Source: Callipepla californica brunnescens
Lineage: Eukaryota; Chordata; Aves; Galliformes; Odontophoridae
Reading direction: 5' to 3'
DNA: 64,000 nt
Assembly (NCBI GenBank): GCA_023055505.1
Contig: JALIRH010000003.1
Coordinates: forward strand, 35,652,842-35,716,841
The notes under the pieces are model-generated. The model searched no databases. It was not told the DNA's origin and was given only the letters and a program-made list of their open reading frames with translations. Position 1 is the first letter of the stretch, and the number at the start of each line of letters is the position of its first letter. Positions 36,001 to 49,236 of the stretch are shown here, piece after piece. A program made the position numbers and the translations under genes.

Positions 36001-38579
36001 AGGGAAGGAGGAGAGTGGTGTGCTGCCACTTCTGCACAACATTTTATTTATTTATTGCACAATCAAAACTGTGGAGTTCCCAACCCCACTGAGAGGTAGA
36101 GATAAGTATGTGACTTCAAATGGGCATTTTCTATGTAAATGGAAAACAGTATTCATTTTAACAGTTGGCTGTCTCTCTGTGTTGATACGGGTGTGGAAGC
36201 TGTCAGCTGCTCTTTGTCATTGTTTGGGCGGTATCTCATGGCTGATCCCAAGTAATATGAAATCAGAAAAAGCAGGGACTGAATGGAGAAGTCAGTAGCA
36301 GGAGTCTCCTGTGAGATGATGCTGTCATTTTCTGTACCTAGACTAAAGAGCAGCCTATTGATCAGTTCATATTTCAAATAACTAGATTCAGTTTTGCCTC
36401 CCTGCAAACATGCGATGCTCTGCCCGATGGCTCAGCTCTGTTGCAGTGCCTGGCTGCAGTGGGGGCACAACTCGCAGGCTATGCAGACACAAAAAGCAAG
36501 ATGAGCTTACGTTAGCATATATCATGCCACAGCTTTGGTCTCTGTCTCTTCACCAAAAGATATGGCCTATTAGACAGTCTCATGTTGAAGCCCTCCTTCT
36601 AGACCTCAGGCTTCTGGTTGTCATTCAGCTAAATGGGTATGAATAGAAATGAAATGCAAAAACATTTACTGTAGTTCATACTCCAGTGCCATCTGTTTCA
36701 TGTTGCTCCAAGAAAGAGCCTGGTGGTGTCCTCATGGCAAGGTGAATCAGATTCATTAGCATCTCCAGGGGAACTGCTGCCTCTAAAAGCTGAGGAGCAG
36801 CAAAGGTAGGAAAGAGATTGCTTTCACATTCAGACTACTCTTGTGAGAGGCCAAGACCAAAATCCTGAAAAGAAAATGCTTTTAAGAAGTAGTTAGTGCC
36901 TAAATCCTTTTGGTCTCATCTCAACTTGAGATGAACTCGGTGCCGTTCACAGCAAAGCAAGCAGAGGGCTCATTTCCTGGGGGTTGAACCCTTTGCAGGA
37001 TCTCTTTTATGCAGCAGATAGTAATGGTGTGCCAACCCATTTCACCTCCCTTCATATATACAGCTGCTCTTGCCCTTCAGTTGCCTCTCTCTGGCATCAC
37101 TGATGACGTTCACCTTTAGTACAGCAGTTTTTTGATACCTTCCCAAACTGCTTCTCTGTTGTTGCTACCAAGTGCTAGCTATGCTGACACTGACTTCCAG
37201 CGGTGTTACAAAAGGTCTAAAAAAACTTGTGCTTGTTAGTATTTGTAAGGCTTCATTTGTTCTGGCATGGGCTCATTTGCTGGGCTGCAGTTTGATTAGA
37301 AGCACGAGTGTGATGGATGTGATGGGATGGGCAGGTCAGGGCTGAGGCCATTTGGTACAAAAGGGCTCCCTGTTTGCATGACTTGGCTTTGCTCTCCTTT
37401 TCTTGCATGGAGTTATTTTGCATGCATTGGAATAAATGCTCTGTAGACTAAGTTTTTGCAGGTATGCAGCGAGACAGACCATTCTCCTCCATGTTAAAGC
37501 TAGCATTTACAGGTTAATTGCTGATTACTAACTGTTGGTTTCTAGCACAGACTGCTGCACTCACAAAACAGTGCTAGTTCACAAAGTTGTCAGCTGAGAA
37601 ATAGACACCCATGAATGAAACTGAGCGATACTGAATACTTGCACATCCAAAAACTAAGCAACCAATGGATTGTTTTTTAGTTTTCATTCAAGCATGAAGC
37701 TGGCAGGCTTGTTGAAGCTATTTACATTCAAGTTGCAATGAATGCAGTGCTAAGAATTCCTTTAGAATATTTTATCTTGTTTTTAAAATAAAATCTGCTT
37801 GATCATTCTGCATCCCCTCCCTTCTGGCATCAGTTTTGTTCTTGCAGCCAAGAGAGATAGTTGATGGTTTCATTTAGACTTGTTTTTGGTTTCTGTTTTT
37901 GTTTCTCCCATCCCCTGTATCCCCGATGTCTCCTTGGGGGGACAGTGCAGGACTTGCTGCCTACAAACCCTTTTATTTCGTCTGCAACCCAGGCACTGCT
38001 CTGATTGAACTCAACTGAGCAGGGAAATATAACCAGTTGTTTTTCTTTTTTTGCGCATGCCTGTTCTTTCTCCCAGCAAACCATATGCTCAGCTTCCCTA
38101 CTGCTGCCATCAGGCCAGTGACGTGCTTTTTCTCCCTTGCTTTACCTGAGGCCCTGACTTGGCAACTCACATGGCAGATGCTTTCCATATGGCTAGGCTT
38201 TATCAACCATGGTAAATATTCTGCTATTGCAGTGCTCTCGTCCGCTGTGCTGGTATCATAAAGCAGATCTACTTTCTCTACACAGCAACTAACCCTTCTG
38301 CCAGTCAGCTGTTACTGCTGCTGTCTTGCCCTTTGCCAGTGTTGGAATATGCACATAAGTGAGGAATGTTTTAGAAAAATATTCCACTGAACAGAAACAA
38401 GGCAATGCTGTTGCAATTGCTGAGATTGGACATGCGTACTGCAGGCATCTTGTTCTTGCTAGTGGTTCTAATGCCCTAGCCACTCCAAAGTGGTGTGTAA
38501 AGGACTAAGTGTTGTCATAGTAGTTCCTGCATAGTAGAGGAACTTGGGCATCAGAGTGCTTTTTCATGTTATCATAAAG

Positions 38580-38627
38580 AAACAACAACAAAAATGAAAA
38601 ACAAAAAACAAAACAAAACAAAAAATC
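38580..38627. repeat. A-rich low-complexity tract
   Basis: AAC, AAAAC and AAAAAC units form a 48-bp A-rich stretch about 250 bp upstream of the next KIF26B exon. Confidence 0.9.
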
Positions 38628-38881
38628 CACAACCACATCTCTCCTTGAGATGGGCTGTGGAGATGCTGGCTGATGTTTGTAGACTGTAAAAGCCAGTGCC
38701 AGTGAAGATGGGGGAAGCAAAGCCAGACCAGGTATCACCTGATGCTCTGGCCCTTCATCAGGATACCTGTACACACTGAGACCCGAGCTAACAGAAGCAG
38801 ATGCAACCTCCAGAAGCTGTAGGGTGCATATACCTTCTGAGGATCAAATCTAATGCAACATGGCCATTTCTGCATTTGCAG

Positions 38882-39084
38882 GTTCACAGAGACGGAGACT
38901 TATTCCAGCTTTATCTCTTGACACTGCTTCCCCAGCAAGGAAGCCTGCCAACAGCCCTGGGGTCCGCTGGGTGGATGGGCCCCTGCGAAGTGCACAGAGG
39001 GGACTGGGAGAGCCCTTTGAGATCAAAGTCTATGAGATAGATGATGTGGAGAGACTCCAGCGGCGACGAGGAGGAGACAGCAAG
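38882..39084 (+). CDS. KIF26B: KIF26B coding exon after the giant exon
   Basis: The 203-bp exon lies between 'ctgcatttgcag' and 'gtgagt'. It completes the split Gly codon and adds 67 residues, from [13 protein letters not shown] to [10 protein letters not shown], ending in phase 0. It is strongly conserved with mammalian KIF26B, including [28 protein letters not shown] and the two tri-Arg clusters. Such conservation after the divergent tail points to a binding or folding module that continues in the next two exons. No domain name is assigned. Confidence 0.96.
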
Positions 39085-40395
39085 GTGAGTGAGATACTTA
39101 TGAGCTGAGTAGTACTGTATGTGGTTAATTCAAGTGGCTGCAATACTTGTATCTTATTTAAGAGCAGTTGTAACTCAAGTTATGCCTTCTTCAGTAGACA
39201 GACACTGGTCTCTTGTATTTTTGCCCTTGCTAATAGTCTTGGTGGCCCCTGCGCTCCATCGACACTTCACATCTATCTTTCAACAAAGCAGTGGTGCCAG
39301 AGGTGCTTTGATGATAGTTGCTTTGTTTCCAGAATAGTTAATTTCTTCTCACTAGCAAAGTTTCTCCTGCTAAGGTCACCTCTCAAAACTTAAAAAAAAA
39401 AAAAAAAGTTAGAGAATTGTAAAGATCAGCTCTTGAGAAGTGTAGTTAGGAACAGTATCTGAAGTTGGTGTTTTTACAATAACTGTGTATATAAGCTTTG
39501 TTATCTTAAGGCAGTTTCCCTTCCTAGGCTTCTGCCACTCAGTTTGTTTGTGGTGCTGTTATTTGATACAGAAAAACATCACTTCTTTAGGTGGTGTTTC
39601 TACCACACTTGATTCACACAGCAGGTTTGCCCACAGAACAGAAGATAGAGCAGTTGTTGAGCCTCTCTCGCAGGCTTGGAGAAGTTTAATACTGGTAGTG
39701 GGGCTGACCTCAGGCTGGTAATGATAGCCAGCCCTTACTGTAGCTTCACTTACTGCACATCTTGATGGCTGCCACCACTCAGAAGTTGTATGAGGCCAGG
39801 AGAAGTGCCTCCAGACAGCACTGTAGCCTGTGCCCCTTGTGTTTAAAGAAGATGTGTCTTCATTAGTGATTTTGAATTGATAGAACTTCTTTTCACACCA
39901 ACATTGTCCTTTTGTTTAAGAATGTTTTGAATTTGATATTGTTATCTGTTTTCTTATTTAATGAAGTGACTGCTGCATTTCTTACACACCCAAGCAGAGA
40001 TATACTTAAGATTTTAATGCACCAAGCAATGGATTTCCTTCACCCAAGAGCTTAGTTTTTTCTTAGCCAAACTTCTGTTGAGAAATAACAGAAATGCTTT
40101 GCTACAGCTGATCTGATTTCAAGATGCTTTGTGGTGTTAATAATTATGGTTTACTATTAAATATCATTGCAAAAACTCCAAAGCTCACTGATCAAAAACA
40201 TCAAATTAATAATTAAAAAAAACAACAATAAAAATAAAATAGATGATAGATTATTCTGTGCAGTAATTCATGTGCTTTGAGAGTAAATGTCTCACTGTTA
40301 GTATTATTGATTAAAAGATCATTTCACTGAATGGATCTGACTATTTCTTCTCCTCTTTACTTGTTACTTCCCTGCTCCTTTTTCCTGGTTGACAG
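39085..40395 (+). other. KIF26B: KIF26B intron, 1311 bp
   Basis: The intron starts GTGAGT and ends 'ctggttgacag'. It joins phase 0 to phase 0. It holds a 16-base poly-A at 39392-39407. I see no gene in it. Confidence 0.9.
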
Positions 40396-40546
40396 GAAGT
40401 GATATGTTTCAATGCCAAGCTGAAAATTCTGGAGCATCGCCAGCAGAGAATTGCTGAGGTCAAGGCCAAGTACGAGTGGTTAATGAGAGAACTGGAGGTG
40501 ACCAAACAGTACCTGATGCTGGATCCTAATAAGTGGCTCAGTGAAT
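40396..40546 (+). CDS. KIF26B: KIF26B coding exon: C-terminal coiled-coil segment
   Basis: The 151-bp exon (50 codons plus one base) starts [15 protein letters not shown] and ends L-D-P-N-K-W-L-S-E before 'gtaaga'. The segment [19 protein letters not shown] has heptad-like spacing of I, L, I, V and Y and is probably helical, perhaps a short coiled coil. The L-D-P-N-K-W-L motif is conserved in KIF26 family C-termini. The last base (T) is the first of a split Phe codon. Confidence 0.96.
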
Positions 40547-42244
40547 GTAAGAACATTGTTTATTGGTTGGTCTTATAGTTTCCTTTGCTTTATCTCACTG
40601 TAAGGAAGGGGACTACTCTTTGATTTGCTAAGAATGAAGAAGTGTGAGCTGCTGTGTTTGTTAGAGTGAAATGCGCTGACATATGACCTAAGGGCAAAAT
40701 TTAGATTGACTATATTTCTAGAACTAGTCGCAATAATTCTTATTAAATCTTGATGGTAGAACTGAACAATCCTTTTTGCCTAAGATCTGAATGTTAAAAT
40801 GGTACAGCATTGTAATGGTAAATATTGACATTGATAGATTATTGTTCACACATTTCAGTCCACAGATTCTGAAAATGAGATTTTATTTATTTTTTTCATC
40901 CTCAGATCACTGAGACATATGAGCAATATTATAAATCTGCTCTTCTGCCACAGACTAACACTGCAGAGCAAACTTGTCCCTTGGCACCAGTAGGCTTACA
41001 TGAAGAATGAATTTGGCCCATTTTTCGTAACTGTAGATGTGTAAAGTTCAGTCCTTAAAGGGCATTCGCAGAAGAACCTCAACACCTTGAAGGAAAAAGA
41101 TAAAAAGTGTGCCGCAGTAACTGTACAGCATTTGTTAGTGTTAGTGAGCAGATGAACTTGTGTTAAAGGGTTCTCAGAAAAATATATTCAAGGTTTTTTT
41201 TGTTGTTGTTGTTGTTTGGTAGGGTTTTTTTAATCATAATTGCTCAGGGTAAAAGGAAGTTGGGTTCTATGTCCTAACTTTCCTTGACAACTGTCATAAG
41301 TAAGCACTAGATTGGTACACCCCACAAAACAACCACAATAAAAGAGACAGATTGCTGTACACTGCCATCTGCATATTGATGTGTGATGCCTCAGTTTCTG
41401 ATTCCAGTATGATAAATGCAGGAAGCCTCAAGGATAGCACAGACCACAGGGCTTAGATGTGATGTAAAGTGTTGGCTAAGATCAAACAGTTCCCACTTGA
41501 CTTCCATGAAAGCAACTGTCTCTGGCAGCAAAAGAAAGCCTGGTAGTGTGATGTACACACTCTTCATTAGCACTCTTGAACAAGCTAGTGAGAATTGCCC
41601 AGAACAGGGAGAGGTGTGAAGAGCAAGGAAGTTGGAGGATGGTTTCTGACTCTGAGTTATGAGTTCAGCAGATAACTTGTCCTTCCAGGGCAGAGCACTT
41701 ACATAAATCTCTTTTTTGGTCAGAAGAATGCATGAGAGAGTCAATATACATAGCATAAAAATGCTAGATTCTGAAGCAAGCTCTGAATGGAAACAAAATC
41801 AACTTGCCTACTTTTATGTTTAACTAACTGATTACTTTCTCCATCACGCTCAACTTGTGGGTTCCTTGTGGAAGTAAATGTTAACCTTAAACCCACAGGC
41901 ATTTTGTTCCCACCTGGTTTCCCTACAGTGAGCTGCATGGTTGCTGGAGGAGTATTTCTGTTGGATTTTCTGAGGGAAAGATGGAGTGTGGCAAAACTCT
42001 TCTGCTGCTCTGGAGAGGATGGCAGAGCATATCACTCAAGAAAGTATTCATTGCAATCTTAACAGTGTTTTCACTGACAAGCCATTGTAACAGCCATTAA
42101 ATAATAGACACAACTTTCAGTGACAGTGGGAAGCTGAAGTCAACAGTGTGTACAGTACAGATGTTCTCAAAGGCTTGAATTGGATCCATATCTCCCAGCA
42201 ACTAGTGCTGGCTTTTTCTATCTCTGTGTCTTTTCTTTCCACAG
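40547..42244 (+). other. KIF26B: KIF26B last intron, 1698 bp
   Basis: The intron starts GTAAGA and ends 'cttttctttccacag'. It splits a Phe codon (T|TT). A T7(GTT)n stretch lies at 41194-41217. I see nothing coding in it. Confidence 0.9.
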
Positions 42245-42393
42245 TTGATTTGGAACAGGTATTTGAGCTGGATTCTCTGGAATACCTGGAGGCCCTGGAG
42301 TGTGTGACTGAACGTTTGGAAAACCGTGTCAACTTCTGCAAGGCTCATCTCATGATGATCACCTGTTTTGACATCACCTCTAGACGCAGATAA
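42245..42393 (+). CDS. KIF26B: KIF26B last coding exon and stop
   Basis: The exon completes the split Phe codon and encodes 48 more residues, from [17 protein letters not shown] to C-F-D-I-T-S-R-R-R, then TAA at 42391-42393. The region is predicted helical, with acidic and hydrophobic residues alternating up to about 25 residues before the end. It matches the mammalian KIF26B C-terminus almost residue for residue, including the final R-R-R. The five exons of this window keep one frame with compatible phases and give 1366 codons after the first split codon. From family knowledge the whole protein is about 2100 residues, so roughly two thirds is encoded here. Confidence 0.97.
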
Positions 42394-42643
42394 AGAGCGA
42401 ACCTCAAGAGATTTTCAATGCACATCTCTGCCATCCTCCTTTTCCCTTCTAAAGAGCATCCCAAAGACAACAGAACGAGGATGAAGGTTGGAGTCAAGTC
42501 TCAACTGTGTGTATGAGAGATTTGCTTTACTATACAGAAGAGTAGTATTAAAAAGTAACAGGACAAGCATGAAAAATGGAGATAGAAGGATGTTGATTCT
42601 CTTAGCCTAAAAGAGCACTTTGAGGAACCTTTAAGGACATGTC

Positions 42644-42651
42644 TGTAAATA
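42644..42651 (+). promoter_or_regulatory. Pumilio-response-like motif TGTAAATA
   Basis: TGTAAATA fits the TGTANATA consensus of PUF proteins, which repress or destabilise mRNAs. It lies about 250 bases after the KIF26B stop codon, inside even the shortest 3' UTR. An 8-base match can arise by chance, so conservation is needed to support it. Confidence 0.35.
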
Positions 42652-42981
42652 AGAACTGCTGGCAGAAGAGACTTCTTTCCCTGAAGGAGGGGGGAAGGTG
42701 GTTGTAGGACTTCCACTTGAGAGGTTCATTAGAAGAAATCCTATCCAGAAGGACTGTTCAAGTGCCTTGCAAATCTTTATTATCCAAACATTTATGTTCA
42801 TACTTTCTTGTGTACAGATGGTGCTAGTCAAGAGATGAAAAAGGAAAACAAAACAAAACAAAACACACTTTTGAAATGTATTTACAGCTTGTTTTTCTCT
42901 TGGTGTTTTCTCCTGTTTCAGACTTGCTGTTTCTAAGTAACTTGTGTTTGTAGAGATATTTCCTAATCAGTACAACATATG

Positions 42982-42987
42982 AATAAA
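42982..42987 (+). terminator. KIF26B: KIF26B proximal poly(A) signal AATAAA
   Basis: This is the first canonical AATAAA after the stop, about 590 bases downstream. It is followed within 40 bases by a T-rich element ('tgtcttttattgttaac'), as expected for a cleavage site. A second AATAAA is at 43550-43555. Confidence 0.5.
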
Positions 42988-43682
42988 TGTTAACTGTCTT
43001 TTATTGTTAACAGAGTAAGGCCACTCAAAGAGAAATTTAGCTTCCCAGATGACATACATATTTGTAGCAGTGAGCAAGGTTTGCTTATATGTTCTTCTGT
43101 ACAATCTTAAGTGTTTTAGGGCACAGTAATTTTCCCAATCTACAGGTTCTGCAGTGTGTGAGGGAGGAGAGGTGACATTATGGTGAAGTAAGTACCTTTT
43201 GCACTTGACTTAACCTCCATTTTGCTTTCTATTTTATGTACTTTTAGCTTTTTACTGGATACAGATATGGATGAGGAGGTACTTTTATCCTAACCATTTT
43301 TTCTGGGGCTAATAACTCAGTGGCAAATTACCTTTCCAGGTGAGGGCTCTTGCACTTATCAGTCCAAAAATGAATATTTATTTTTTCCTTGTTTCTTGAT
43401 ACCATGACTGATAAAATTTAACTTTTCCTTTATTATTTTTTTTTTCAAATATTGCTGCAAAACATATTTTGTCAGCTTTTGGTCCCTGCCTCAGACATAC
43501 CTGAAAAGTGAAGGGATGTGCAGGCTCTGTTCAGTTCAGTCAGTCCAGAAATAAACAGGAGTCGCATGTGAGCAGATGTTGTAATTCAGACATGTTAATT
43601 ATGATGTTTTCCTAATCAGCACTCTCTTATTTGAACTATGACAAAATTCACATTGATATTTGAGAGTGACATCATCTAGTGG

Positions 43683-43767
43683 GTGGCAATTCTGCTCCTG
43701 GCAGGGGAGGTGGAGCTGTATGATGTGTAAGGTCCCTTCCAAGCCAAACCATTCTGTGATGCTGTGA
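43683..43767 (+). repeat. CR1 LINE 3'-terminal fragment
   Basis: This short 5'-truncated copy reads 'ggcaggggaggtggagctgt', 'atgatgtgtaaggtcccttc' and 'ccattctgtgatgctgtgag', the terminal 80 or so bases of CR1. It lies between the second and the distal candidate KIF26B poly(A) signals. Confidence 0.85.
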
Positions 43768-46491
43768 GTAGAAGGATGAGTGTCTGGGCCTCAGTGTGCA
43801 ACCAGATATTCTACTTGTTTGAATATCTATAAAAAAAAGTATGTGGGGAAGAACAACCTTCGTGTTACTTAAAGAAGCGTGTGAAATTTGCATGTTAATT
43901 AATTACGTATGAGCATAAATATTTTTTTTCTCGTATGAGTTTCTTCTTTTATACTGAAATAATTCACAAAACTGTCTTCTTATATACTTTTGTGTGATGT
44001 TCCTGTTGGTTATCAGAAAGTAAGATCGGCATTTGACATATACTCAGTGTGCATAAATTCATCAATTTACTGTTCTTACATGTAGCTCTTTCTTTACCTG
44101 CATCATCATATGAATGCTATTTTACAACATGCCAAGCACTAACTCCCAGTGGAAAAAAATCCACAAATATGCTGATAGGTTTGGCTTGTTGTCACCTTGA
44201 AAAAAGATAGAAATAACATACATTTGTTAATATACATTATAGAGAATTTGAAGAAAATATAATTCATTCTGTGACCCCTGTTGCTGCATTTTGTAGAAAA
44301 TCCTTTTTACATTTCACAGGCTTATTTGAGGGCGAAGAAAGGTCATATATGAAAGTTCTTTCCTGTTCTATTCTGCAGCATTTTCTCGTCATGAATCTCA
44401 TATTCAGTGAAGGCACAAGTCTGATCTCTCTCCCATTCTCAATACAAAAAGCAAACAGACAAACAAACAGTGCAATTTCTCTGGTTTGTCACTGTTTGTA
44501 ATGATTTCAGTGGCACTTGTTATATATTGGTTCTGTTGGGGCATTTTCCTCCATAGAGCCCCATGATTTCAGTACAGTTCTGCAGAGCCATGGCGATGGG
44601 CTCTCCAGTTCTGTGCTGGATGAAGACCTGATACCTTTGGGATATGGAGCATGTCTTCTTTTGTGGAATCAGTCTTGCAGAATCCCAGATCCATGCTATC
44701 AGGTCACATACACAGGAAAGAGTTCCAAGCAGCTCCCATCTCTCACTCACCTGTGTCCACAGGTAGCCCTGTAGGCTTCCCAGGCTGTCACTTGTGTCTG
44801 CTCTGCTCCTGTTTCCCTCACTGGTCATTCCTCCACATTAGATTACCCACCTCAGACATGCACAGGAAAGTACGTGCTGCCTTCTTTAGGCTTAAGCATT
44901 TGAGGAAATGTATTTATTAGAAAGTGGTCATTGGGCTAAATGGATGCGTTCTCTCTCCTCTGCTGAGAGCTGCCTGACCAAAATGTGGGTGTTGTGTGCA
45001 CTGGGGAGCTACTGTGAGACAGTAAATAGCAAGTGGTGCAGGAAAAGTAACACACACTTGACAAGAAGCATAACAGAAATGGTGTCTACCTAGCTGTTAC
45101 TTTAAATACTAAGAGTAGGCATTTGCCCTTCTTACCAGGACTGATCAAAATTTCTTCCTGAAAGCAAATGGATTAAACCAAGGATGAATTTGGCATACTG
45201 AAAATTATGTAGTGACTGAGCAGAATAACACTCCTTACTTATTTCTGAGGACTTACTTAATCATAATGGCCATTAACATTTCTGCCATGTGCTAGTATTC
45301 ATATCCTGAAATCAATAGTCATCTTTTATTTCCCGACTTTCTGTCAGTGCACTTCAGAATTTGCGACTATATTTTTAGGAATTATGGTGGCTAAATGCAT
45401 AAAAGGGAATGCAAATTTGAGGAGATGCAACATTTGTGAAACATTTTCTTGGTTAAAAGAACTTCTTACCTTACAAATTCTTTTTTCTTGTACTTTACTG
45501 ACTTTAAATATCTGCAAAACAGATAATTAAAAACATCATGATGACCTTACTAAAATTGCTTTTAGTCTATAGTAGCCAGCATTGTACAGAAAACCTTCTA
45601 TACTTCTGCAAGTCAACCAGGAAGCCCCTGGTTTTTTCCTGATTTCTTTGAAAGTCGTCCTGTTAATCAAAATATACAAGAGCAATGTGAATAGAGTCCT
45701 TAATTGTTTGCATATTCAGAAATCAATCTCATTTCCGTGGAACAGCTTTAGTGGGAAACAGCAATGTTAATGCAATTAGAAGTGAAGGTTAAATCTTTGT
45801 TCGCTGGTGTAACATAGGACCACAGATTCTTATTATCATGTTCTGTAATGACTGCAGAGCAGCAGCCATTAGTCTACATTACCATAGCTATGTTCAGGCC
45901 AACTGCTTGAGTAGTCTGGGCCTGACTGAAACTTTTCATCTTCATGTGCTTGAATGTCGTTTTTACAAGGGGCAGAGCTTGTTCTACAACCACATATTCA
46001 GATAAGACCCCAGGTTTGGGATTTTGATTGCAATCTCAATTTACCCATCCCACTGGTCCCCACACTAGTGCTGGCAGTGGGCAAAAAGCTTGGGTCATTC
46101 GCAAGCAGCTTGGGAGCTCTGGTTCCCTTCAGCATGCGAGAAAACCCTAATTCCTGTTGTATTTGTCGTAGTTACCCACCATCCATGCCTTGTATTTGCT
46201 TCAGAATGACTTCACATATTCATTCAGACCTAAGCAATCAGAAGTATTATATCAATCACAGAAAGACAGGAAACAAACTGATACCCAAGCTGTCCTTTCT
46301 TAGCTAAGTCTGTATACTCACAGATAGACTTAGTCCTTTTAAAGATCTATATTTTTTTTCATTTATCTATCTCAATAATGTGGTTTGTCTTAAAATAGCA
46401 CTATTATCCATAGCTCGGGATTCAAATTTTATGACAGCTAAAGGAAATGGTCTTTCTGACACACACTGTCTTTTACAAAAGTTTGTGATTC

Positions 46492-46509
46492 TTTTTTTTT
46501 TTTTTTTTT
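46492..46509. repeat. Poly-T tract
   Basis: T18 homopolymer in the region downstream of KIF26B. No hexamer or target-site duplication is evident next to it. Confidence 0.9.
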
Positions 46510-47590
46510 GTCAGCTAAAAGTAATGATAAAACCAAAGGGTAGTATATACATATGGAGAAATGCATATGAGCATAGCCTGAGGGAGACACCCCACACACA
46601 TTACTGTGAAGAGATTGCATAGCTGTTCACAAATGGCAACAACACAGCTCCCCTGCTCCTCCAAGGTTTACCTTTAAAACCTTTCTCCTATCACTCACCA
46701 AGATGAAGCTGACTTATGCCACACTACAGGGAAAACTTACGCTTGAAACACTTCTGAAGGTGTCCTTCAAAGGGCCTTTATTCCTGCTGTTCTTCAGCCT
46801 ATAAAGCTAAGTAACTGCAGTTCCCACGCAGAGGCTGTCATTGAAATGTTAAGGCCTGTCAAAGGAATCTAAGAGAACCACTCTGTATTTCAGGGTGTCA
46901 CAAGTTGAAGGCAAGCTATCTCACAATCAGTACTGTTAAATACAACAATTTGTGCTTTTCCGTGATGCATATACCCTGGTCACGTCAATTGAAAGCCAGG
47001 ACTCAGCCCCATCTGAGAGAAAGTTTTCTTTTATATCCTCATCATGCTAAAAATTGTAACGTGCAAGTTTCCATGTTGCAGAAGACTGCCTATAGCAAAT
47101 ATTCTCATAAACCAGAGGTGTAGTGACCCCCTGCTGTCCATTCCTATGGGAGAATGATCACAGTATCAGGGATGCCCCCAACTCATTTCCAGAGATCAAA
47201 GAATTTATACCACCGCATAGTGACAGGAGTAAGAAACGGTACTATTTATTTCTCAAATCCATGGATAGATGACGTACCTTGTCCAGTCCTGATGTCCTTC
47301 TAGCCCTTATTTTGTCACTCCGTAGGCTTTTGTGTTGGCAACACCCAGCAGTTTTTTGGAGACACAAGGCTGGATGTTGCTAGCTATTACAAGATTTGAA
47401 GTAGGTTTTCAAATAACCACGGCAAACAAAACTGTGAATGATTTGTCAATGCAAAGGTAATAATCTCTAGCTTTTGCATTTATTGTGTGCTCATCACAGG
47501 GTTATCTAACTCTCCATACCTGCTCTTGGAAATTATAAACCATTTTATTATTGGCTTTATCTTTTCCTCCTTCTCCTTCTCAAGCAACTT

Positions 47591-47634
47591 AAAAAAAAAA
47601 AAAGAAAGAAAAAAAGAAAGAAAATCATTTTCCC
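47591..47634. repeat. Poly-A / (GAAA)n tract
   Basis: 44 bp of A with regularly spaced G (A13, then GAAA and GAAAAAA units). This is simple purine sequence. Confidence 0.95.
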
Positions 47635-48463
47635 TTGAAAATGTAGCAGCCTTACCTTGACCCTATTGAAGTCAATAAGGATTTTGCCACCAGCATCACT
47701 AACAGCAGACTCGGTCTCACTTATGCGACATTTTGAAGCTCACAAAGGGAGTGATTATTCCACAAAGAAGAGAGGTGCTGAAAGTGAAATAGTAACATCC
47801 GTAATATTTCAAACCACGTTCAAAACTCTGACAGGAAAAAAAAAACAAAACTAATCCAATACCCAATCCATCTTGCTTTGAGTGGTCCTACTTAAGTATT
47901 TTAAGTATTGAGCAAACTTTATGATAATGGTAATAAAATGGTGCTTGAGGCAGTTTCAGCTATATTACATATATTACATATTCTCTATATACTATCGATA
48001 TGGATGTATTCACCCTCTCTATTGTATATGTATGTGTGAACATTTACATATAGCACACATACATATATATATTTTATGTATGCATAGATGCTATCTTTTC
48101 TAAGTTTTACTTCTTTCCCACCCTTAGCTGAAACTGCTGGTTACTAACATCCACATCATATTCTATGTATGAAGGATATAATTTATTTGTAAACTCAGGA
48201 TGTTCTTGTTTTATAGAGTTGCTTGTATTTTATAATTTATTTACACATCATGGTTGGAAATGCTGATCTAAGTGCTATGCATTGAAGTGTATGTTTGTTT
48301 GCTAAATTCATTTCACTCTGTCTGTGGCTACGTTCTTTCTCATTATAACAATGGTATAAAATAGGGCTAAGGAGGAGATAAAATGATGGATATGCTGGTC
48401 CCACCAATGGGTGATTCCAGAAGAGGATGTATCAGTAGTATATATATATATATTTTATCAACT

Positions 48464-48498
48464 AAAAAAAAAAAAAGAAAAGAAAAAAAAAAGAAAGA
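48464..48498. repeat. A-rich purine tract
   Basis: A13-G-A4-G-A10 with later GAAA units, about 35 bp. It is preceded by a short AT repeat at 48440-48452. Confidence 0.95.
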
Positions 48499-49236
48499 AC
48501 AGCATGAGGATAAGTTCAAAATGTTGAACGTCACAGCCATTTCCAAGTTGGTCAACAAATGCATTGAGCCTATTGCCATTAAAATTGTAAAGTTTATCGT
48601 TTGCTGGCTAAAAGAAAATATCCCTTTCGTGGTATCTGAGGTGTGAAACGTTGTCAAAAATATGATGTCTGGAAAAAAAAAATCAAACTATAGTGGCATT
48701 AAATGTTTACTTTTATCTTACCGATATATCTGCCTCCCCTTCCTGTTTCACTTTAGATAAGAACATTTATGAAGTGGCAGAGAAGGCAGCGCTTCTGACC
48801 TAACACAAGGTGATGTCCTGTTAGTGAGAGTGAATTAGATCAGACTTGAAACTGAAATGCCCAAAGGGGTTCTACCAAGCAAGTATTGCTGAGAAGCAGA
48901 TTTGCCAGAAAATAACAATAAGGGATTGTAGAGTTTGATAGCAATGACAGAAACACTGCAGCCAAGCATAGCACCATTAACTTCTCCCCTGCTGCTGTCT
49001 GGAAATGGAAAGAAAACACAGTCAGCAGGCCTGAACCAGTTATCTTTGGGTGTAAGGTTGTTGTGGATATGTGCCTCCTCATATTAGCAGGCACTGCCCA
49101 AACAGTATCTGTGAACAAGGAAACAGAACTGAGACCAAAAAAAAAAAAGATAGAAATGTGTTTATAGTTGTAATCTCTTACATCTGTGTCAGATTTCCCT
49201 TAGCCAACATGCAGGTATATTATACAATGTAACTGT

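Larger units (their letters stand above)
27861..38881 (+). other. KIF26B: KIF26B intron, 11.0 kb
   Basis: The intron starts GTAAGC and ends 'ctgcatttgcag'. It splits a Gly codon (G|GT). The open frame of the giant exon runs on 22 codons into the intron to a TGA at 27926-27928. Inside are an L2/MIR-like relic, GTT and TG repeats, a pyrimidine tract and an A-rich tract, listed separately. No other gene is visible on either strand. Confidence 0.9.
42394..43010 (+). other. KIF26B: KIF26B 3' UTR (minimum extent)
   Basis: This is noncoding sequence directly after the TAA. The minimum end is set about 20 bases beyond the first AATAAA (42982). The region holds a Pumilio-type motif at 42644-42651 and a short (AAAAC)n run at 42845-42866. 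A longer UTR ending at one of the later hexamers is possible, so the downstream limit is uncertain. Confidence 0.6.

Noticed and set aside
45954..46307. 117-codon open frame on the + strand downstream of KIF26B
   Set aside because: It has no domain, no splice context and no similarity that I recognise. It lies in possible 3' UTR or intergenic DNA.
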